From assembly GCF_001457655.1 (NCBI RefSeq), contig NZ_LN831035.1, positions 1,736,001-1,800,000 on the forward strand: 64,000 nucleotides of DNA. Direction: 5' to 3'. Below are positions 41,568-51,668 of the stretch, piece by piece. Source of the DNA: Haemophilus influenzae (GTDB taxonomy: Bacteria; Pseudomonadota; Gammaproteobacteria; Enterobacterales; Pasteurellaceae). Each line of letters starts with the position of its first letter. Position 1 is the stretch's first letter. The translations under genes were made by a program, and so were the position numbers. The notes below the pieces were generated by a model. That model was not told the DNA's origin. It searched no databases and saw only the letters and a list, made by a program, of their open reading frames with translations.

Positions 41568-42521
41568 TTAAAGTTTTGCTGAAAGCATGGTTTCCAATTT
41601 TTCTTGGTCAATAGCAAATTTACGAATACCCTCTGCTAATTTTTCAACAGCCATAGCATCGCTGTTATGTTGCCAGTAGAACTCAGCTTCTGTTAATGGT
41701 TGTGGTTTCGCTTTTACTTCGCCTTTGTATTCTAGTTTGCGTATAAGTGCGGTTGAATTTTCTTGTAATTCTTTCAGTAATGCTGGTGCAATGGTTAAGC
41801 GATCGCAACCTGCAAGTTCAGTAATTTCGCCTACATTACGGAAACTTGCGCCCATCACAACTGTATTGTAGCCATATTCTTTGTAGTAATTGTAGATTTT
41901 GGTGACAGAAATAACGCCTGGATCTTCTGCTGGCGCATATTCTTTTTTGTCGGAGTTTGCTTTGTACCAGTCTAAAATACGACCTACAAATGGAGAAATT
42001 AAGTAAACGCCTGCTTCTGCACAAGCACGAGCTTGAGCTTCAGAGAATAATAAGGTTAAGTTACAGTTAATGCCTTCTTTTTCAAGGATTTCTGCAGCTC
42101 GGATACCTTGCCATGTGGAAGCGATTTTAATCAAAATACGATCATTTGAGATGCCTGCTGCATTATAAAGTGCGATTAATTTACGCGCTTTTTCAACCGT
42201 TGCTTGTGTGTTGTAAGAAAGACGCGCATCCACTTCAGTAGAAATACGCCCTGGAACGATTTTTAAAATTTCTAAACCAATATTTACCGCTAATTTATCT
42301 TCTGCATCAATAAGTTGCTGTGCTTTATCATTGCTTTGAGCTTTTGCATAAGCAACCGCTTCATCAATTAATGGGGCGTATTGTGGTAATGCTGAAGCAC
42401 TTAAAATTAAAGATGGGTTTGTTGTTGCATCTTGTGGTTGGTATTTTTTGATTGCATCAATATCGCCAGTATCAGCTACGACGACGGTCATATTACGAAG
42501 TGAATCTAACTGTGTTGTCAT
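41568..42521 (-). CDS. talB: Transaldolase B
   Basis: This transaldolase of the pentose phosphate pathway is 317 residues long. The Schiff-base Lys132 sits in [12 protein letters not shown], Asp17 in VVADTGD and the conserved DATTNPSL at 31-38; [11 protein letters not shown] is also typical. It stands as a single minus-strand gene. AAGGAGA precedes the start. Confidence 0.97.
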   Translation of the reverse strand: MTTQLDSLRNMTVVVADTGDIDAIKKYQPQDATTNPSLILSASALPQYAPLIDEAVAYAKAQSNDKAQQLIDAEDKLAVNIGLEILKIVPGRISTEVDARLSYNTQATVEKARKLIALYNAAGISNDRILIKIASTWQGIRAAEILEKEGINCNLTLLFSEAQARACAEAGVYLISPFVGRILDWYKANSDKKEYAPAEDPGVISVTKIYNYYKEYGYNTVVMGASFRNVGEITELAGCDRLTIAPALLKELQENSTALIRKLEYKGEVKAKPQPLTEAEFYWQHNSDAMAVEKLAEGIRKFAIDQEKLETMLSAKL

Positions 42522-42756
42522 TGTATTCTCCTTGAATGGACTTGTTTAAATCTAATCAGGTTACGATAGCACAATTAGCATTAAAAGGGTAATTTATGTA
42601 GGAAAATATTTACAATAGGAAAAATCAATACATCCTAGATTCCCCCCTCTCATATCATCACTTTTAGCAATTTTTTTAGCGATTTATTAGACACAACTCA
42701 CAAAACTCAATTTTTCTTCAAATAATTTCCTGACAAATCTTTACAAAAATGAATTT

Positions 42757-42786
42757 TTGAGCTAATAAGTAGAAGACTTTTTATAA
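42757..42786 (+). promoter_or_regulatory. Possible oppA promoter
   Basis: TTGAGC (42757-42762), an 18-bp spacer and TTATAA (42781-42786) lie about 30 bp before the oppA ATG. An unusually complete ribosome binding site (AAGGAGG) follows. Confidence 0.45.
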
Positions 42787-42815
42787 AAATATCGCCTAAT
42801 AACAAGGAGGTTCAA

Positions 42816-44441
42816 ATGCAACACAAACTACTCTTCTCTGCAATCGCTCTTGCTCTTTCCTATTCTGTGCAAGCAGTTATAGTGCCTGAAGGAACACAAT
42901 TAGATGAAAAACAACATATCGTCATCAATAACGGGGCTGAACCGCAAAGTTTTGACCCACACAAAACCGAAGGTGTGCCAGAATCTAACGTTGCTTATCA
43001 ATTACTTGAAGGCTTAGTCACCTCAGACTCTGAAGGTAAACTTCAACCGGGTGCGGCTGAAAGCTGGGAAAATACACCTGACTTCAAAACCTGGACATTC
43101 CATTTACGTAAAGATGCTAAATGGTCAAACGGAGATCCTGTTACTGCACACGATTTCGTGTTTGCGTGGCGTCGTTTAGTGGATCCTGCAACTGCTGCAC
43201 CTTATGCGAGTTACTTAAGTTATTTACAAGTTGAAAATGCGCAAGACATTATTGACGGTAAGAAAAAACCGGCTGAATTAGGCGTGGAAGCAAAAGATGA
43301 TTACACCTTTGTGGTTCATGCAACCAATCCTGTGCCTTATGCAGTCAGTTTAACGACTCACCAATCCTTATTGCCATTACCACAAAAAGTAGTCGAAAAA
43401 TTGGGTGATGCATGGGTGAAAAAAGAAAACTACGTGGGTAACGGTGCGTATAAGCTGGCTAACCACATCATTAACGAAAAAATCGAATTTGAACGTAACC
43501 CACTTTATTGGAACGATAAAGAAACCGTAATCAATAGTGCGACATTCCTCGCCATTGAAAACCCAAGTACCGATGTAGCACGTTATCGTGCGGGCGATTT
43601 AGACATGACCAGTTATGGTTTACCGCCAGAACAATTCGCTAAATTAAAAAAAGAATTGCTAGGCGAAGTATACGTTACTCGTACCCTAGGAACTTATTCT
43701 TATGAATTAAACAATAAGAAAGCACCTTTTGATAACGTGAATATTCGTAAAGCCTTGAACTTATCCCTTGATCGTAATGTGATCACCGATAAAGTATTGG
43801 GCCAAGGTCAAACACCAACCTATGTGTTTACCCCAACTTACATCGAAGAAGGTCATCTCATTCAACAACCTGCTTATTCAAAAGAACCGATGGCACAACG
43901 TAATGAAGAAGCCATTAAACTCTTAGAAGAAGCTGGTTACAGTAAAGCGAATCCGTTGAAATTCAGCATTCTTTATAATACCAATGAAAACCACAAAAAA
44001 GTGGCTATTGCTGCAGCTTCTATGTGGAAAGCTAACACCAAAGGTTTGATTGATGTGAAATTAGAAAACCAAGAGTGGAAAACTTACATTGATAGCCGTC
44101 GTGCAGGTCGTTACGATGTGGCGCGTACTGGATGGCATGCGGATTACAACCAAGCAACAACATTCGGCAACTATTTCTTATCTAATTCTAGTAACAATAC
44201 CGCGAAATATGCGAATCCAGAATATGATAAAGCGATGGCAGAATCTTACGCAGCAACTGATGCAGAAGGTCGTGCAAAAGCTTATGCGAAAGCCGAAGAA
44301 ATTCTTGGAAAAGATTACGGTATCGTACCAATCTTTAACTATGTGAATCCACGCTTAGTGAAACCTTACGTAAAAGGTTATTCAGGCAAAGATCCACAAG
44401 ATCATATTTACTTACGCAATCTTTATATTATTAAACATTAA
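42816..44441 (+). CDS. oppA: Periplasmic oligopeptide-binding protein OppA
   Basis: The 541-residue protein has a cleavable signal peptide (MQHKLLFSAIALALSYSVQA) with no lipobox. It is a class SBP_bac_5 solute-binding protein with NNGAEPQSFDPHKTEG near the mature N-terminus and WTFHLRKDAKWSNGDPVTA. It delivers peptides to OppBCDF. An inverted uptake-signal hairpin lies between it and oppB, probably reducing transcription of the membrane components relative to the binding protein. Confidence 0.95.
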   Translation: MQHKLLFSAIALALSYSVQAVIVPEGTQLDEKQHIVINNGAEPQSFDPHKTEGVPESNVAYQLLEGLVTSDSEGKLQPGAAESWENTPDFKTWTFHLRKDAKWSNGDPVTAHDFVFAWRRLVDPATAAPYASYLSYLQVENAQDIIDGKKKPAELGVEAKDDYTFVVHATNPVPYAVSLTTHQSLLPLPQKVVEKLGDAWVKKENYVGNGAYKLANHIINEKIEFERNPLYWNDKETVINSATFLAIENPSTDVARYRAGDLDMTSYGLPPEQFAKLKKELLGEVYVTRTLGTYSYELNNKKAPFDNVNIRKALNLSLDRNVITDKVLGQGQTPTYVFTPTYIEEGHLIQQPAYSKEPMAQRNEEAIKLLEEAGYSKANPLKFSILYNTNENHKKVAIAAASMWKANTKGLIDVKLENQEWKTYIDSRRAGRYDVARTGWHADYNQATTFGNYFLSNSSNNTAKYANPEYDKAMAESYAATDAEGRAKAYAKAEEILGKDYGIVPIFNYVNPRLVKPYVKGYSGKDPQDHIYLRNLYIIKH

Positions 44442-44457
44442 TTCGTTGCTCGTATTT

Positions 44458-44496
44458 AAGTGCGGTTAAAAATCGTCGTATTTTTTGACCGCACTT
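44458..44496 (+). terminator. Attenuating hairpin between oppA and oppB
   Basis: Inverted uptake signals AAGTGCGGT (44458-44466) and ACCGCACTT (44488-44496) form the stem, followed by TTCG. Leaky termination here would set oppA expression above oppBCDF. Confidence 0.6.
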
Positions 44497-44521
44497 TTCG
44501 CCCATTTTGGTTGGAGTTGTT

Positions 44522-45442
44522 ATGCTCAAGTTTATTTTTAAACGGCTGTTGGAAGCCTTACCGACGCTGTTTATTTTGATTACTTTTTCTTTCTTTTTGA
44601 TGCGTCTTGCCCCTGGCAGCCCCTTCACTTCTGAACGCGCTTATCCGCCAGAAGTCATGGCTAATATCGAAGCGAAGTATCATTTAAATGAACCATTATA
44701 TAAACAATATTTCCTTTATTTAGAAAATCTTTCCAAAGGAGATTTTGGTCCCTCTTTTAAATATAAAGACCAATCAGTCAATGATTTAATCGCGTCAGCT
44801 TTCCCTGTTTCCATAAAATTGGGAATGGTGGCCTTCGCCTTTGCAGTCGTGCTAGGAGTAACAGCAGGTACGCTCGCCGCTCTCAATCAAAATAGCCGTT
44901 GGGATTATATTTTGATGAGTTTCTCGATGCTTGGGGTCATTATGCCAAGCTTCGTATTTGCACCTGTTTTAGTGCTAATTTTCGCCATTTATCTAGGATG
45001 GCTGCCAGCTGGCGGTTGGAACGGCGGTACCGCCATGTACATGATCTTACCTGTAGCCTCCTTAACTATCGCTTATGTTGCAGGGATTGCGCGTATCATG
45101 CGTGGTTCGATGATTGAAGTGTTACATTCCAACTTTATTCGAACCGCCAAAGCTAAAGGACTTTCCATGTCGAGAATCATTTTAAAACATGCTTTGCGTC
45201 CCGCACTTTTACCCGTGATAACCTATTTAGGACCTGCTTTCGTAGGGATTATTACTGGCTCAATGGTCATCGAAAGCGTATTTGGTTTACCTGGCATGGG
45301 GTTATTATTTGTAAACGGCGCATTGAACCGCGATTACTCTTTAGTTTTGAGCCTCACCATTTTAGTGGGGGCATTAACCATTTTATTTAATGCGATTGTG
45401 GATATTTTATACGCCATCATCGATCCAAAAATTCGTTATTAA
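44522..45442 (+). CDS. oppB: Oligopeptide ABC transporter permease OppB
   Basis: The ATG at 44522 gives 306 residues (same as E. coli OppB) beginning MLKFIFKRLLEALPTLFILI, after GGAG. It has six membrane segments and the EAA loop RTAKAKGLSMSRIILKHALR that docks on the ATPases. An upstream TTG at 44507 was rejected. It lies 9 bp before oppC. Confidence 0.95.
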   Translation: MLKFIFKRLLEALPTLFILITFSFFLMRLAPGSPFTSERAYPPEVMANIEAKYHLNEPLYKQYFLYLENLSKGDFGPSFKYKDQSVNDLIASAFPVSIKLGMVAFAFAVVLGVTAGTLAALNQNSRWDYILMSFSMLGVIMPSFVFAPVLVLIFAIYLGWLPAGGWNGGTAMYMILPVASLTIAYVAGIARIMRGSMIEVLHSNFIRTAKAKGLSMSRIILKHALRPALLPVITYLGPAFVGIITGSMVIESVFGLPGMGLLFVNGALNRDYSLVLSLTILVGALTILFNAIVDILYAIIDPKIRY

Positions 45443-45451
45443 GGATAAGTT

Positions 45452-46387
45452 ATGACAGATTATCGTACTCAGCCGATTAATCAGAAAAATGCGGATTTTG
45501 TGGAACAAGTGGCTGACCGTATTGAAGAAATGCAACTGGAAGGCCGCAGCCTATGGCAAGATGCGAAACGCCGTTTTTTCCGCAACAAAGCGGCCGTTGT
45601 CAGTCTGATTATTTTGGCGTTTATTATTATATTTATCACCGTAGCGCCTTGGTTCTTCCCATTTACCTATGAAGATACCGATTGGAATATGATGAGCGCC
45701 GCACCAACAATGGAAGGCTATCACTTCTTCGGTACCGATGCCTCAGGTCGAGACTTGTTGGTACGTACTGCTATCGGTGGACGTATTTCATTATTGGTCG
45801 GTATTGCTGGTGCTTTCATTTCCGTGACTATCGGCACAATTTATGGGGCTATTTCCGGTTATGTAGGCGGTAAAACAGATATGCTGATGATGCGCTTTTT
45901 GGAAATTCTTAGCTCATTTCCATTTATGTTTTTCGTGATTTTGTTGGTGACCCTTTTTGGCCAAAACATTTTCTTAATTTTTATCGCTATCGGGGCCATT
46001 GCCTGGCTTGGTCTTGCACGTATTGTACGCGGACAAACCCTCAGCCTAAAAAATAAAGAATTCGTCGAAGCCGCCATCGTTTGTGGCGTACCTCGTCGCC
46101 AAATCATTTTGAAACACATTATTCCGAATGTATTAGGCTTAGTGGCAGTTTATGCCTCGCTTGAAGTGCCTGGGCTCATTCTATTTGAATCATTCTTAAG
46201 CTTCTTAGGATTAGGTACACAAGAGCCGATGAGTAGTTGGGGCGCACTCTTAAGTGATGGTGCTGCACAAATGGAAGTGTCGCCTTGGTTATTAATTTTC
46301 CCGGCATTTTTCCTTTGCCTTACCCTATTTTGTTTTAACTTTATCGGTGACGGGTTGCGTGATGCGCTCGATCCGAAAGATAGATAG
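45452..46387 (+). CDS. oppC: Oligopeptide ABC transporter permease OppC
   Basis: The 311-residue permease has a long cytoplasmic N-terminus (about 1-48), then six membrane segments. Its EAA loop reads EAAIVCGVPRRQIILKHIIP, and FFGTDASGRDLLVRTAIGGR is the family signature before the transport domain. It forms the channel with OppB. Confidence 0.95.
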   Translation: MTDYRTQPINQKNADFVEQVADRIEEMQLEGRSLWQDAKRRFFRNKAAVVSLIILAFIIIFITVAPWFFPFTYEDTDWNMMSAAPTMEGYHFFGTDASGRDLLVRTAIGGRISLLVGIAGAFISVTIGTIYGAISGYVGGKTDMLMMRFLEILSSFPFMFFVILLVTLFGQNIFLIFIAIGAIAWLGLARIVRGQTLSLKNKEFVEAAIVCGVPRRQIILKHIIPNVLGLVAVYASLEVPGLILFESFLSFLGLGTQEPMSSWGALLSDGAAQMEVSPWLLIFPAFFLCLTLFCFNFIGDGLRDALDPKDR

Positions 46388-46396
46388 GAGCGAATA

Positions 46397-47368
46397 ATGA
46401 ATCCTTTATTAGATGTAAAAAATCTCTACGTTCGCTTCAAAACACCAGATGGCGTCGTTACAGCAGTGAATGACTTAAACTTCACGCTGAATGCAGGAAG
46501 CACGCTGGGCATTGTAGGCGAAAGTGGATCAGGCAAGTCACAAACAGCCTTTGCTTTAATGGGTTTATTGGCAGCCAACGGTGAAGTGGAAGGCTCTGCC
46601 ATTTTTGAAGGGAAAGAATTAGTTAATTTACCGAATGCTGAATTGAATAAAATCCGCGCCGAGCAAATTTCCATGATTTTCCAAGATCCAATGACGTCAC
46701 TCAACCCATACATGAAAATCGGTGAACAACTCATGGAAGTGCTGCAATTGCACAAGGGCTATGATAAACAAACTGCCTTTGCCGAATCCGTGAAAATGTT
46801 AGACGCAGTTAAAATGCCAGAAGCTAAAAAACGCATGGGCATGTATCCGCACGAGTTTTCTGGCGGTATGCGTCAACGGGTGATGATTGCGATGGCCCTA
46901 TTATGCCGTCCCAAACTACTCATTGCAGATGAACCAACAACCGCTTTGGATGTGACCGTTCAAGCACAAATCATGACCTTGTTAAATGAGTTAAAACACG
47001 AATTTAATACTGCGATTATTATGATTACCCATGATCTTGGGGTAGTGGCTGGTATCTGCGATCAAGTCATGGTGATGTATGCTGGACGAACCATGGAATA
47101 CGGCACAGCGGAACAAATTTTCTATCATCCAACCCATCCCTATTCCATAGGCTTAATGGATGCGATTCCTCGCTTAGACGGCAATGAAGAACACTTGGTC
47201 ACCATTCCTGGCAATCCACCGAATTTATTGCATTTGCCAAAAGGTTGTCCATTCTCACCTCGTTGCCAATTTGCTACCGAACAATGCCAAATTGCGCCAA
47301 AACTGACTACATTTAATCACGGTCAATTACGTAATTGTTGGTTATCAGCGGAGAAATTTAACCTATGA
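46397..47368 (+). CDS. oppD: Oligopeptide ABC transporter ATPase OppD
   Basis: The 323-residue ATPase has Walker A GESGSGKSQ, signature FSGGMRQRVMIAMAL, Walker B LLIADEPTTALD, and the C-terminal oligopeptide/dipeptide domain with a cysteine cluster (CPFSPRCQFATEQC). It overlaps oppF by 4 bp (ATGA). Confidence 0.96.
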   Translation: MNPLLDVKNLYVRFKTPDGVVTAVNDLNFTLNAGSTLGIVGESGSGKSQTAFALMGLLAANGEVEGSAIFEGKELVNLPNAELNKIRAEQISMIFQDPMTSLNPYMKIGEQLMEVLQLHKGYDKQTAFAESVKMLDAVKMPEAKKRMGMYPHEFSGGMRQRVMIAMALLCRPKLLIADEPTTALDVTVQAQIMTLLNELKHEFNTAIIMITHDLGVVAGICDQVMVMYAGRTMEYGTAEQIFYHPTHPYSIGLMDAIPRLDGNEEHLVTIPGNPPNLLHLPKGCPFSPRCQFATEQCQIAPKLTTFNHGQLRNCWLSAEKFNL

Positions 47369-48363
47369 CAGTCTCAAACAACAAAGAATTACTCCTTGAA
47401 GTCAATCACTTAGGCGTCAGTTTTAAAATTAAAAATGATAAATCCCTTTTCTTCGCCAAACCGCAAACCTTAAAAGCGGTGAAGGATGTGTCTTTTAAAC
47501 TTTACGCAGGTGAAACTCTCGGCGTAGTAGGTGAATCTGGTTGTGGTAAATCCACACTTGCACGCGCTATTATCGGTTTAGTCGAAGCGAGTGAAGGGGA
47601 AATCTTGTGGCTTGGTAAACATTTACGAAAACAATCAGCGAAACAATGGAAAGAAACGCGTAAAGATATTCAAATGATTTTCCAAGATCCGCTCGCCTCT
47701 CTCAATCCGCGAATGAATATTGGCGAAATCATTGCTGAGCCATTAAAGATCTACCAACCGCACTTAAGTGCCGCCGAAGTGAAAGAAAAAGTGCAAGCTA
47801 TGATGTTGAAAGTTGGGCTTTTACCGAACTTGATTAACCGCTACCCACATGAATTTTCTGGTGGTCAATGTCAGCGTATCGGTATTGCTCGTGCGTTAAT
47901 CATTGAGCCCAAAATGATCATTTGTGATGAGCCCGTTTCAGCGTTAGATGTGTCGATTCAGGCTCAAGTGGTGAATTTATTGAAATCCCTGCAAAAAGAA
48001 ATGGGGCTTTCCTTAATTTTTATCGCCCATGATTTAGCGGTGGTAAAACATATTTCTGACCGCGTATTAGTGATGTATTTAGGCAATGCAATGGAATTAG
48101 GCAGCGATGTGGAAGTATATAACGATACCAAACATCCTTATACCAAAGCCTTAATGTCTGCTGTTCCGATCCCCGATCCAAAATTGGAACGCAATAAATC
48201 CATCGAATTACTTGAAGGTGATTTGCCTTCGCCAATTAATCCACCGTCTGGTTGCGTATTTCGTACTCGCTGTCTAAAGGCTGATGAGAATTGTGCGAAA
48301 CAAAAACCACCTTTCACCAGCCAAAACAACAGCCATTTTGTGGCTTGCTTGAAAGTCTTATAA
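47365..48363 (+). CDS. oppF: Oligopeptide ABC transporter ATPase OppF
   Basis: The 332-residue second ATPase has Walker A GESGCGKST, signature FSGGQCQRIGIARAL, Walker B MIICDEPVSALD, and a C-terminal Cys cluster (CVFRTRCLKADENC). It pairs with OppD. The operon ends at an inverted uptake-signal terminator. Confidence 0.96.
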   Translation: MTVSNNKELLLEVNHLGVSFKIKNDKSLFFAKPQTLKAVKDVSFKLYAGETLGVVGESGCGKSTLARAIIGLVEASEGEILWLGKHLRKQSAKQWKETRKDIQMIFQDPLASLNPRMNIGEIIAEPLKIYQPHLSAAEVKEKVQAMMLKVGLLPNLINRYPHEFSGGQCQRIGIARALIIEPKMIICDEPVSALDVSIQAQVVNLLKSLQKEMGLSLIFIAHDLAVVKHISDRVLVMYLGNAMELGSDVEVYNDTKHPYTKALMSAVPIPDPKLERNKSIELLEGDLPSPINPPSGCVFRTRCLKADENCAKQKPPFTSQNNSHFVACLKVL

Positions 48364-48366
48364 AAC

Positions 48367-48398
48367 AAAAAGTGCGGTTAAAATTCACCGCACTTTTT
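48367..48398. terminator. Bidirectional terminator between oppF and DUF535 gene
   Basis: AAAAAGTGCGGT and ACCGCACTTTTT form the stem with a short A/T loop. Both arms are perfect uptake signals (48370-48378, 48387-48395). It separates two convergent genes. Confidence 0.85.
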
Positions 48399-48402
48399 AC
48401 TT

Positions 48403-49281
48403 TTACAATCCTAACTTTTCTTCAATTACCTTAGCCAAATCATCTAGCATCGCATAACGTTTACGATACATGGAACGTTTTTTACTTGGAATATCATCCA
48501 GATTTCTATCCATTTCTAAAGGCAATTCCCAGTAATCTTTTAATTCTCCGCCTGATTCGCCAAAAATTGCATCATAGTCCACTGTGTATTGTTTACTTTG
48601 AATGAAGCGAGATTTATTTTGGTATTTTTGCGGAATGCCAAGCAATTTATCGTAGTCTAGTATTTTTGTGAGTGATTTCATGGTTTCAACCATTAAATAG
48701 GCAGGGCGTAAACCGTGGCATAATTTGGTTAGTTGTTTCACCATTTCCTTTGAGCCTTCAAAATTTGGCCCTTGTACAACAGCAATAAGCAACGCATCGC
48801 CTAATTTGGCAAAAGTAAGCAAATAAACTAATTCATTTCTTGGTTTATGCCATAGCTCCAATACCCAATACCCCTCCATCGGTTGATGGGTTGTCATGCT
48901 TAATGTCATTTCAAAATCAGGAATGACTTCGCCAAAACTTAGAGGTTTTTCCCATAACGGCGTAGAAAGTGCGGTAAGTTTTTCGGGTAAAAATAAAAGA
49001 TTCTCACAAACGGCATGAAAACGTTGTGATGCGTTAAAACGCTTATCTAAAAAACGACAAGCAACAGGATAACTATAATCCAAGTGCGTATTAAAAATAT
49101 CGACGAGAAAAGGATGTTGATTGATAAATTGTTCAAAGCGACGAATTGAACCACGATTTAAAAAGCTACGTAAGTTATAACGCCAATGTTTTGGTGCATC
49201 AAAACGCCCTGGTCGATATGGATAAATATCCTTAGATTGAGGCCATTGGTAAGTTGTTTTTGTTGTCATCTGGATTGCCAT
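48403..49281 (-). CDS. DUF535 / VirK-YbjX family protein
   Basis: The 292-residue soluble protein belongs to the DUF535 family, with YPVACRFLDKRFNASQRFHA, GYWVLELWHKPRNELVYLLTF and the conserved GLRPAYLMVETMKSL region. Relatives include VirK of Shigella and YbjX of E. coli, linked to virulence protein export and peptide or stress resistance, but the molecular function is unknown. The start could also be the ATG at 49269 (MTTKTT); neither has a clear ribosome binding site. It is divergent from engB. Confidence 0.75.
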   Translation of the reverse strand: MAIQMTTKTTYQWPQSKDIYPYRPGRFDAPKHWRYNLRSFLNRGSIRRFEQFINQHPFLVDIFNTHLDYSYPVACRFLDKRFNASQRFHAVCENLLFLPEKLTALSTPLWEKPLSFGEVIPDFEMTLSMTTHQPMEGYWVLELWHKPRNELVYLLTFAKLGDALLIAVVQGPNFEGSKEMVKQLTKLCHGLRPAYLMVETMKSLTKILDYDKLLGIPQKYQNKSRFIQSKQYTVDYDAIFGESGGELKDYWELPLEMDRNLDDIPSKKRSMYRKRYAMLDDLAKVIEEKLGL

Positions 49282-49373
49282 TAATTGATTATAATTTCAG
49301 AGAGAATTTTGACATAATTTCAGGAAATTTTCCATTTATGCTATTCTAAACACAATTTTTAAAAGGAATACTT

Positions 49374-49991
49374 ATGTCTGAAATTAAACTTAATTACCAC
49401 AAAACCCACTTTTTAACGAGCGCGCCGAATATTCGTTCCATTCCTGAAGATACGGGCATTGAAATTGCGTTTGCGGGTCGTTCAAATGCAGGAAAATCGA
49501 CCGCACTTAATGCACTAACCAATCAAAAAAATTTAGCGCGCACCTCAAAAACACCGGGGCGCACGCAATTGATTAACTTATTTGAAGTGGAACCAAATTA
49601 TAAATTGGTGGATTTACCAGGCTATGGTTATGCTGCCGTGCCAGAGCAAATGAAAATCCAATGGCAAAAATCCTTGGGCGAATATTTGCAAAAACGAGAA
49701 TGTTTGTCGGGATTGGTTGTGTTGATGGATATTCGCCATCCGCTTAAGGATCTTGACCAACAAATGATTGAATGGGCGGTTTCAGCAGATTTACCGATAC
49801 TTTTATTGCTTACTAAAGCCGATAAATTGAGCCAAAGTGCACGTAGTAAACAAGTAAAAATGGTGCGTGAAGCAATTCTTCCATTTCAAGGCGATATACA
49901 AGTTGAGGCTTTTTCTGCACAAAATAAAATTGGTATTGATAAATTGGCGGCGAAATTAGATTTTTGGTTTTCGCCACTTTTTGCGAAATAA
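49374..49991 (+). CDS. engB: Ribosome biogenesis GTPase EngB (YsxC/YihA)
   Basis: The 205-residue GTPase has G1 GRSNAGKS at 35-42, G3 DLPGYGYA, and G4 LTKADKLS. The family helps assemble the 50S subunit and is essential in E. coli. AAAAGGAA lies upstream of the ATG. Confidence 0.95.
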   Translation: MSEIKLNYHKTHFLTSAPNIRSIPEDTGIEIAFAGRSNAGKSTALNALTNQKNLARTSKTPGRTQLINLFEVEPNYKLVDLPGYGYAAVPEQMKIQWQKSLGEYLQKRECLSGLVVLMDIRHPLKDLDQQMIEWAVSADLPILLLLTKADKLSQSARSKQVKMVREAILPFQGDIQVEAFSAQNKIGIDKLAAKLDFWFSPLFAK

Positions 49992-50000
49992 AATATGAAT

Positions 50001-50020
50001 TTTGCGATCTAGATCGCAAA
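50001..50020 (+). promoter_or_regulatory. CRP-S (CRE) competence site upstream of comM
   Basis: TTTGCGATCTAGATCGCAAA has the TGCGA-N6-TCGCA core of CRP-S sites, which need both CRP and Sxy/TfoX. The likely -10 element TATAGT is at 50059-50064, placing the site centre at about -60 from the predicted start, a normal activator position. The site overlaps the start of the engB terminator. Confidence 0.88.
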
Positions 50021-50059
50021 AAAAGCACGGAATGAATGATTTCATTACGTGCTTTTTTT
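50018..50059 (+). terminator. Terminator after engB
   Basis: AAAAAAGCACG pairs with CGTGCTTTTTT around GAATGAATGATTTCATTA, which itself is partly self-complementary. It ends engB transcription just upstream of the predicted comM start, so it should not affect comM. Confidence 0.85.
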
Positions 50060-50105
50060 ATAGTGCAAAAACTATCTTCATTTTTACCGCACTTTAAGGA
50101 TTATC

Positions 50106-51635
50106 ATGTCCCTTGCTATTGTTTACAGCCGTGCTTCTATGGGTGTGCAAGCACCGCTAGTCACCATTGAGGTGCATTTAAGCAACGGAAAACCAGGATT
50201 TACACTTGTTGGTTTGCCAGAAAAAACCGTGAAAGAGGCACAAGATCGGGTGCGTAGTGCGTTGATGAATGCACAATTTAAATACCCAGCCAAGCGTATC
50301 ACAGTGAATCTCGCCCCTGCGGATTTACCGAAAGAAGGCGGAAGATTTGATTTGCCTATTGCTATCGGGATTTTAGCTGCATCAGATCAGCTTGATGCAA
50401 GCCGTTTAAAGCAATTTGAATTTGTGGCAGAGCTTGCGCTGACGGGCCAATTGCGTGGCGTACATGGTGTGATTCCCGCTATTCTTGCAGCGCAAAAGTC
50501 AAAGCGAGAGTTAATTATCGCGAAACAAAATGCTAATGAAGCCTCGCTCGTGTCTGATCAAAATACTTATTTTGCTCAAACGCTTTTAGATGTAGTGCAA
50601 TTTCTCAATGGTCAGGAAAAATTACCCCTCGCCACTGAAATTGTGAAAGAAAGTGCGGTAAATTTTTCAGGTAAAAATACGTTAGATTTAACGGATATTA
50701 TCGGACAACAGCACGCTAAACGAGCATTGACCATTGCCGCAGCGGGGCAGCATAATTTGCTCTTTCTTGGCCCACCGGGTACAGGGAAAACCATGTTAGC
50801 CAGCCGTTTGACAGGGCTTTTACCTGAAATGACAGATTTAGAAGCGATAGAAACAGCATCTGTAACGAGTTTAGTTCAAAACGAGTTAAATTTTCATAAT
50901 TGGAAGCAACGTCCTTTTCGCGCACCACACCATAGTGCATCAATGCCGGCTTTAGTTGGTGGCGGAACGATCCCTAAACCTGGCGAAATATCCTTAGCAA
51001 CAAATGGGGTGCTTTTTCTTGATGAACTTCCAGAATTTGAGCGAAAAGTGTTAGATGCACTACGCCAGCCTTTGGAAAGTGGTGAGATTATTATTTCTCG
51101 TGCCAATGCAAAAATTCAATTCCCAGCTCGTTTTCAATTAGTGGCAGCGATGAATCCAAGCCCTACAGGCCATTATACTGGGACACATAACCGCACTTCA
51201 CCACAGCAAATTATGCGTTATTTGAATCGACTTTCAGGGCCATTTTTAGATCGTTTTGATTTATCTATTGAAGTGCCTTTACTGCCACAAGGTAGCTTGC
51301 AAAATACGGGCGATCGTGGCGAAACCAGCGTGCAAGTTCGTGAAAAAGTGTTAAAAGTACGTGAGATTCAAATGGAAAGAGCGGGGAAAATCAACGCTTA
51401 TTTGAACAGTAAAGAGATTGAGCGTGATTGCAAGTTAAATGATAAAGATGCCTTTTTCCTTGAAAAAGCACTGAATAAACTTGGGCTTTCTGTACGGGCT
51501 TATCATCGTATTTTGAAAGTTTCTCGAACCATTGCCGATCTACAAGGAGAACAACAAATTTCTCAACCGCACTTGGCGGAGGCCTTGGGCTATCGAGCAA
51601 TGGATCGTTTGCTGCAGAAATTGTCGAATATGTAA
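50106..51635 (+). CDS. comM: Competence protein ComM (AAA+ branch migration helicase)
   Basis: The 509-residue protein has an N-terminal ChlI/Lon-like domain (about 1-170, VEVHLSNGKPGFTLVGLPEK), a central Mg-chelatase AAA+ domain with Walker A GPPGTGKT near 222, and a C-terminal helical domain ending in HLAEALGYRAMDR. ComM extends heteroduplex formation during natural transformation. It carries an upstream CRP-S site, as expected for a member of the Sxy regulon. Confidence 0.96.
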   Translation: MSLAIVYSRASMGVQAPLVTIEVHLSNGKPGFTLVGLPEKTVKEAQDRVRSALMNAQFKYPAKRITVNLAPADLPKEGGRFDLPIAIGILAASDQLDASRLKQFEFVAELALTGQLRGVHGVIPAILAAQKSKRELIIAKQNANEASLVSDQNTYFAQTLLDVVQFLNGQEKLPLATEIVKESAVNFSGKNTLDLTDIIGQQHAKRALTIAAAGQHNLLFLGPPGTGKTMLASRLTGLLPEMTDLEAIETASVTSLVQNELNFHNWKQRPFRAPHHSASMPALVGGGTIPKPGEISLATNGVLFLDELPEFERKVLDALRQPLESGEIIISRANAKIQFPARFQLVAAMNPSPTGHYTGTHNRTSPQQIMRYLNRLSGPFLDRFDLSIEVPLLPQGSLQNTGDRGETSVQVREKVLKVREIQMERAGKINAYLNSKEIERDCKLNDKDAFFLEKALNKLGLSVRAYHRILKVSRTIADLQGEQQISQPHLAEALGYRAMDRLLQKLSNM

Positions 51636-51637
51636 AA

Positions 51638-51661
51638 ACGCGTGGAAAGAATACCACGCGT
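51638..51661. terminator. Hairpin between comM and deoC
   Basis: ACGCGTGG (51638-51645) and CCACGCGT (51654-51661) form a perfect 8-bp stem. No T-run follows, so it may work weakly or protect the 3' end. Confidence 0.5.
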
Positions 51662-51668
51662 GAAAGGA

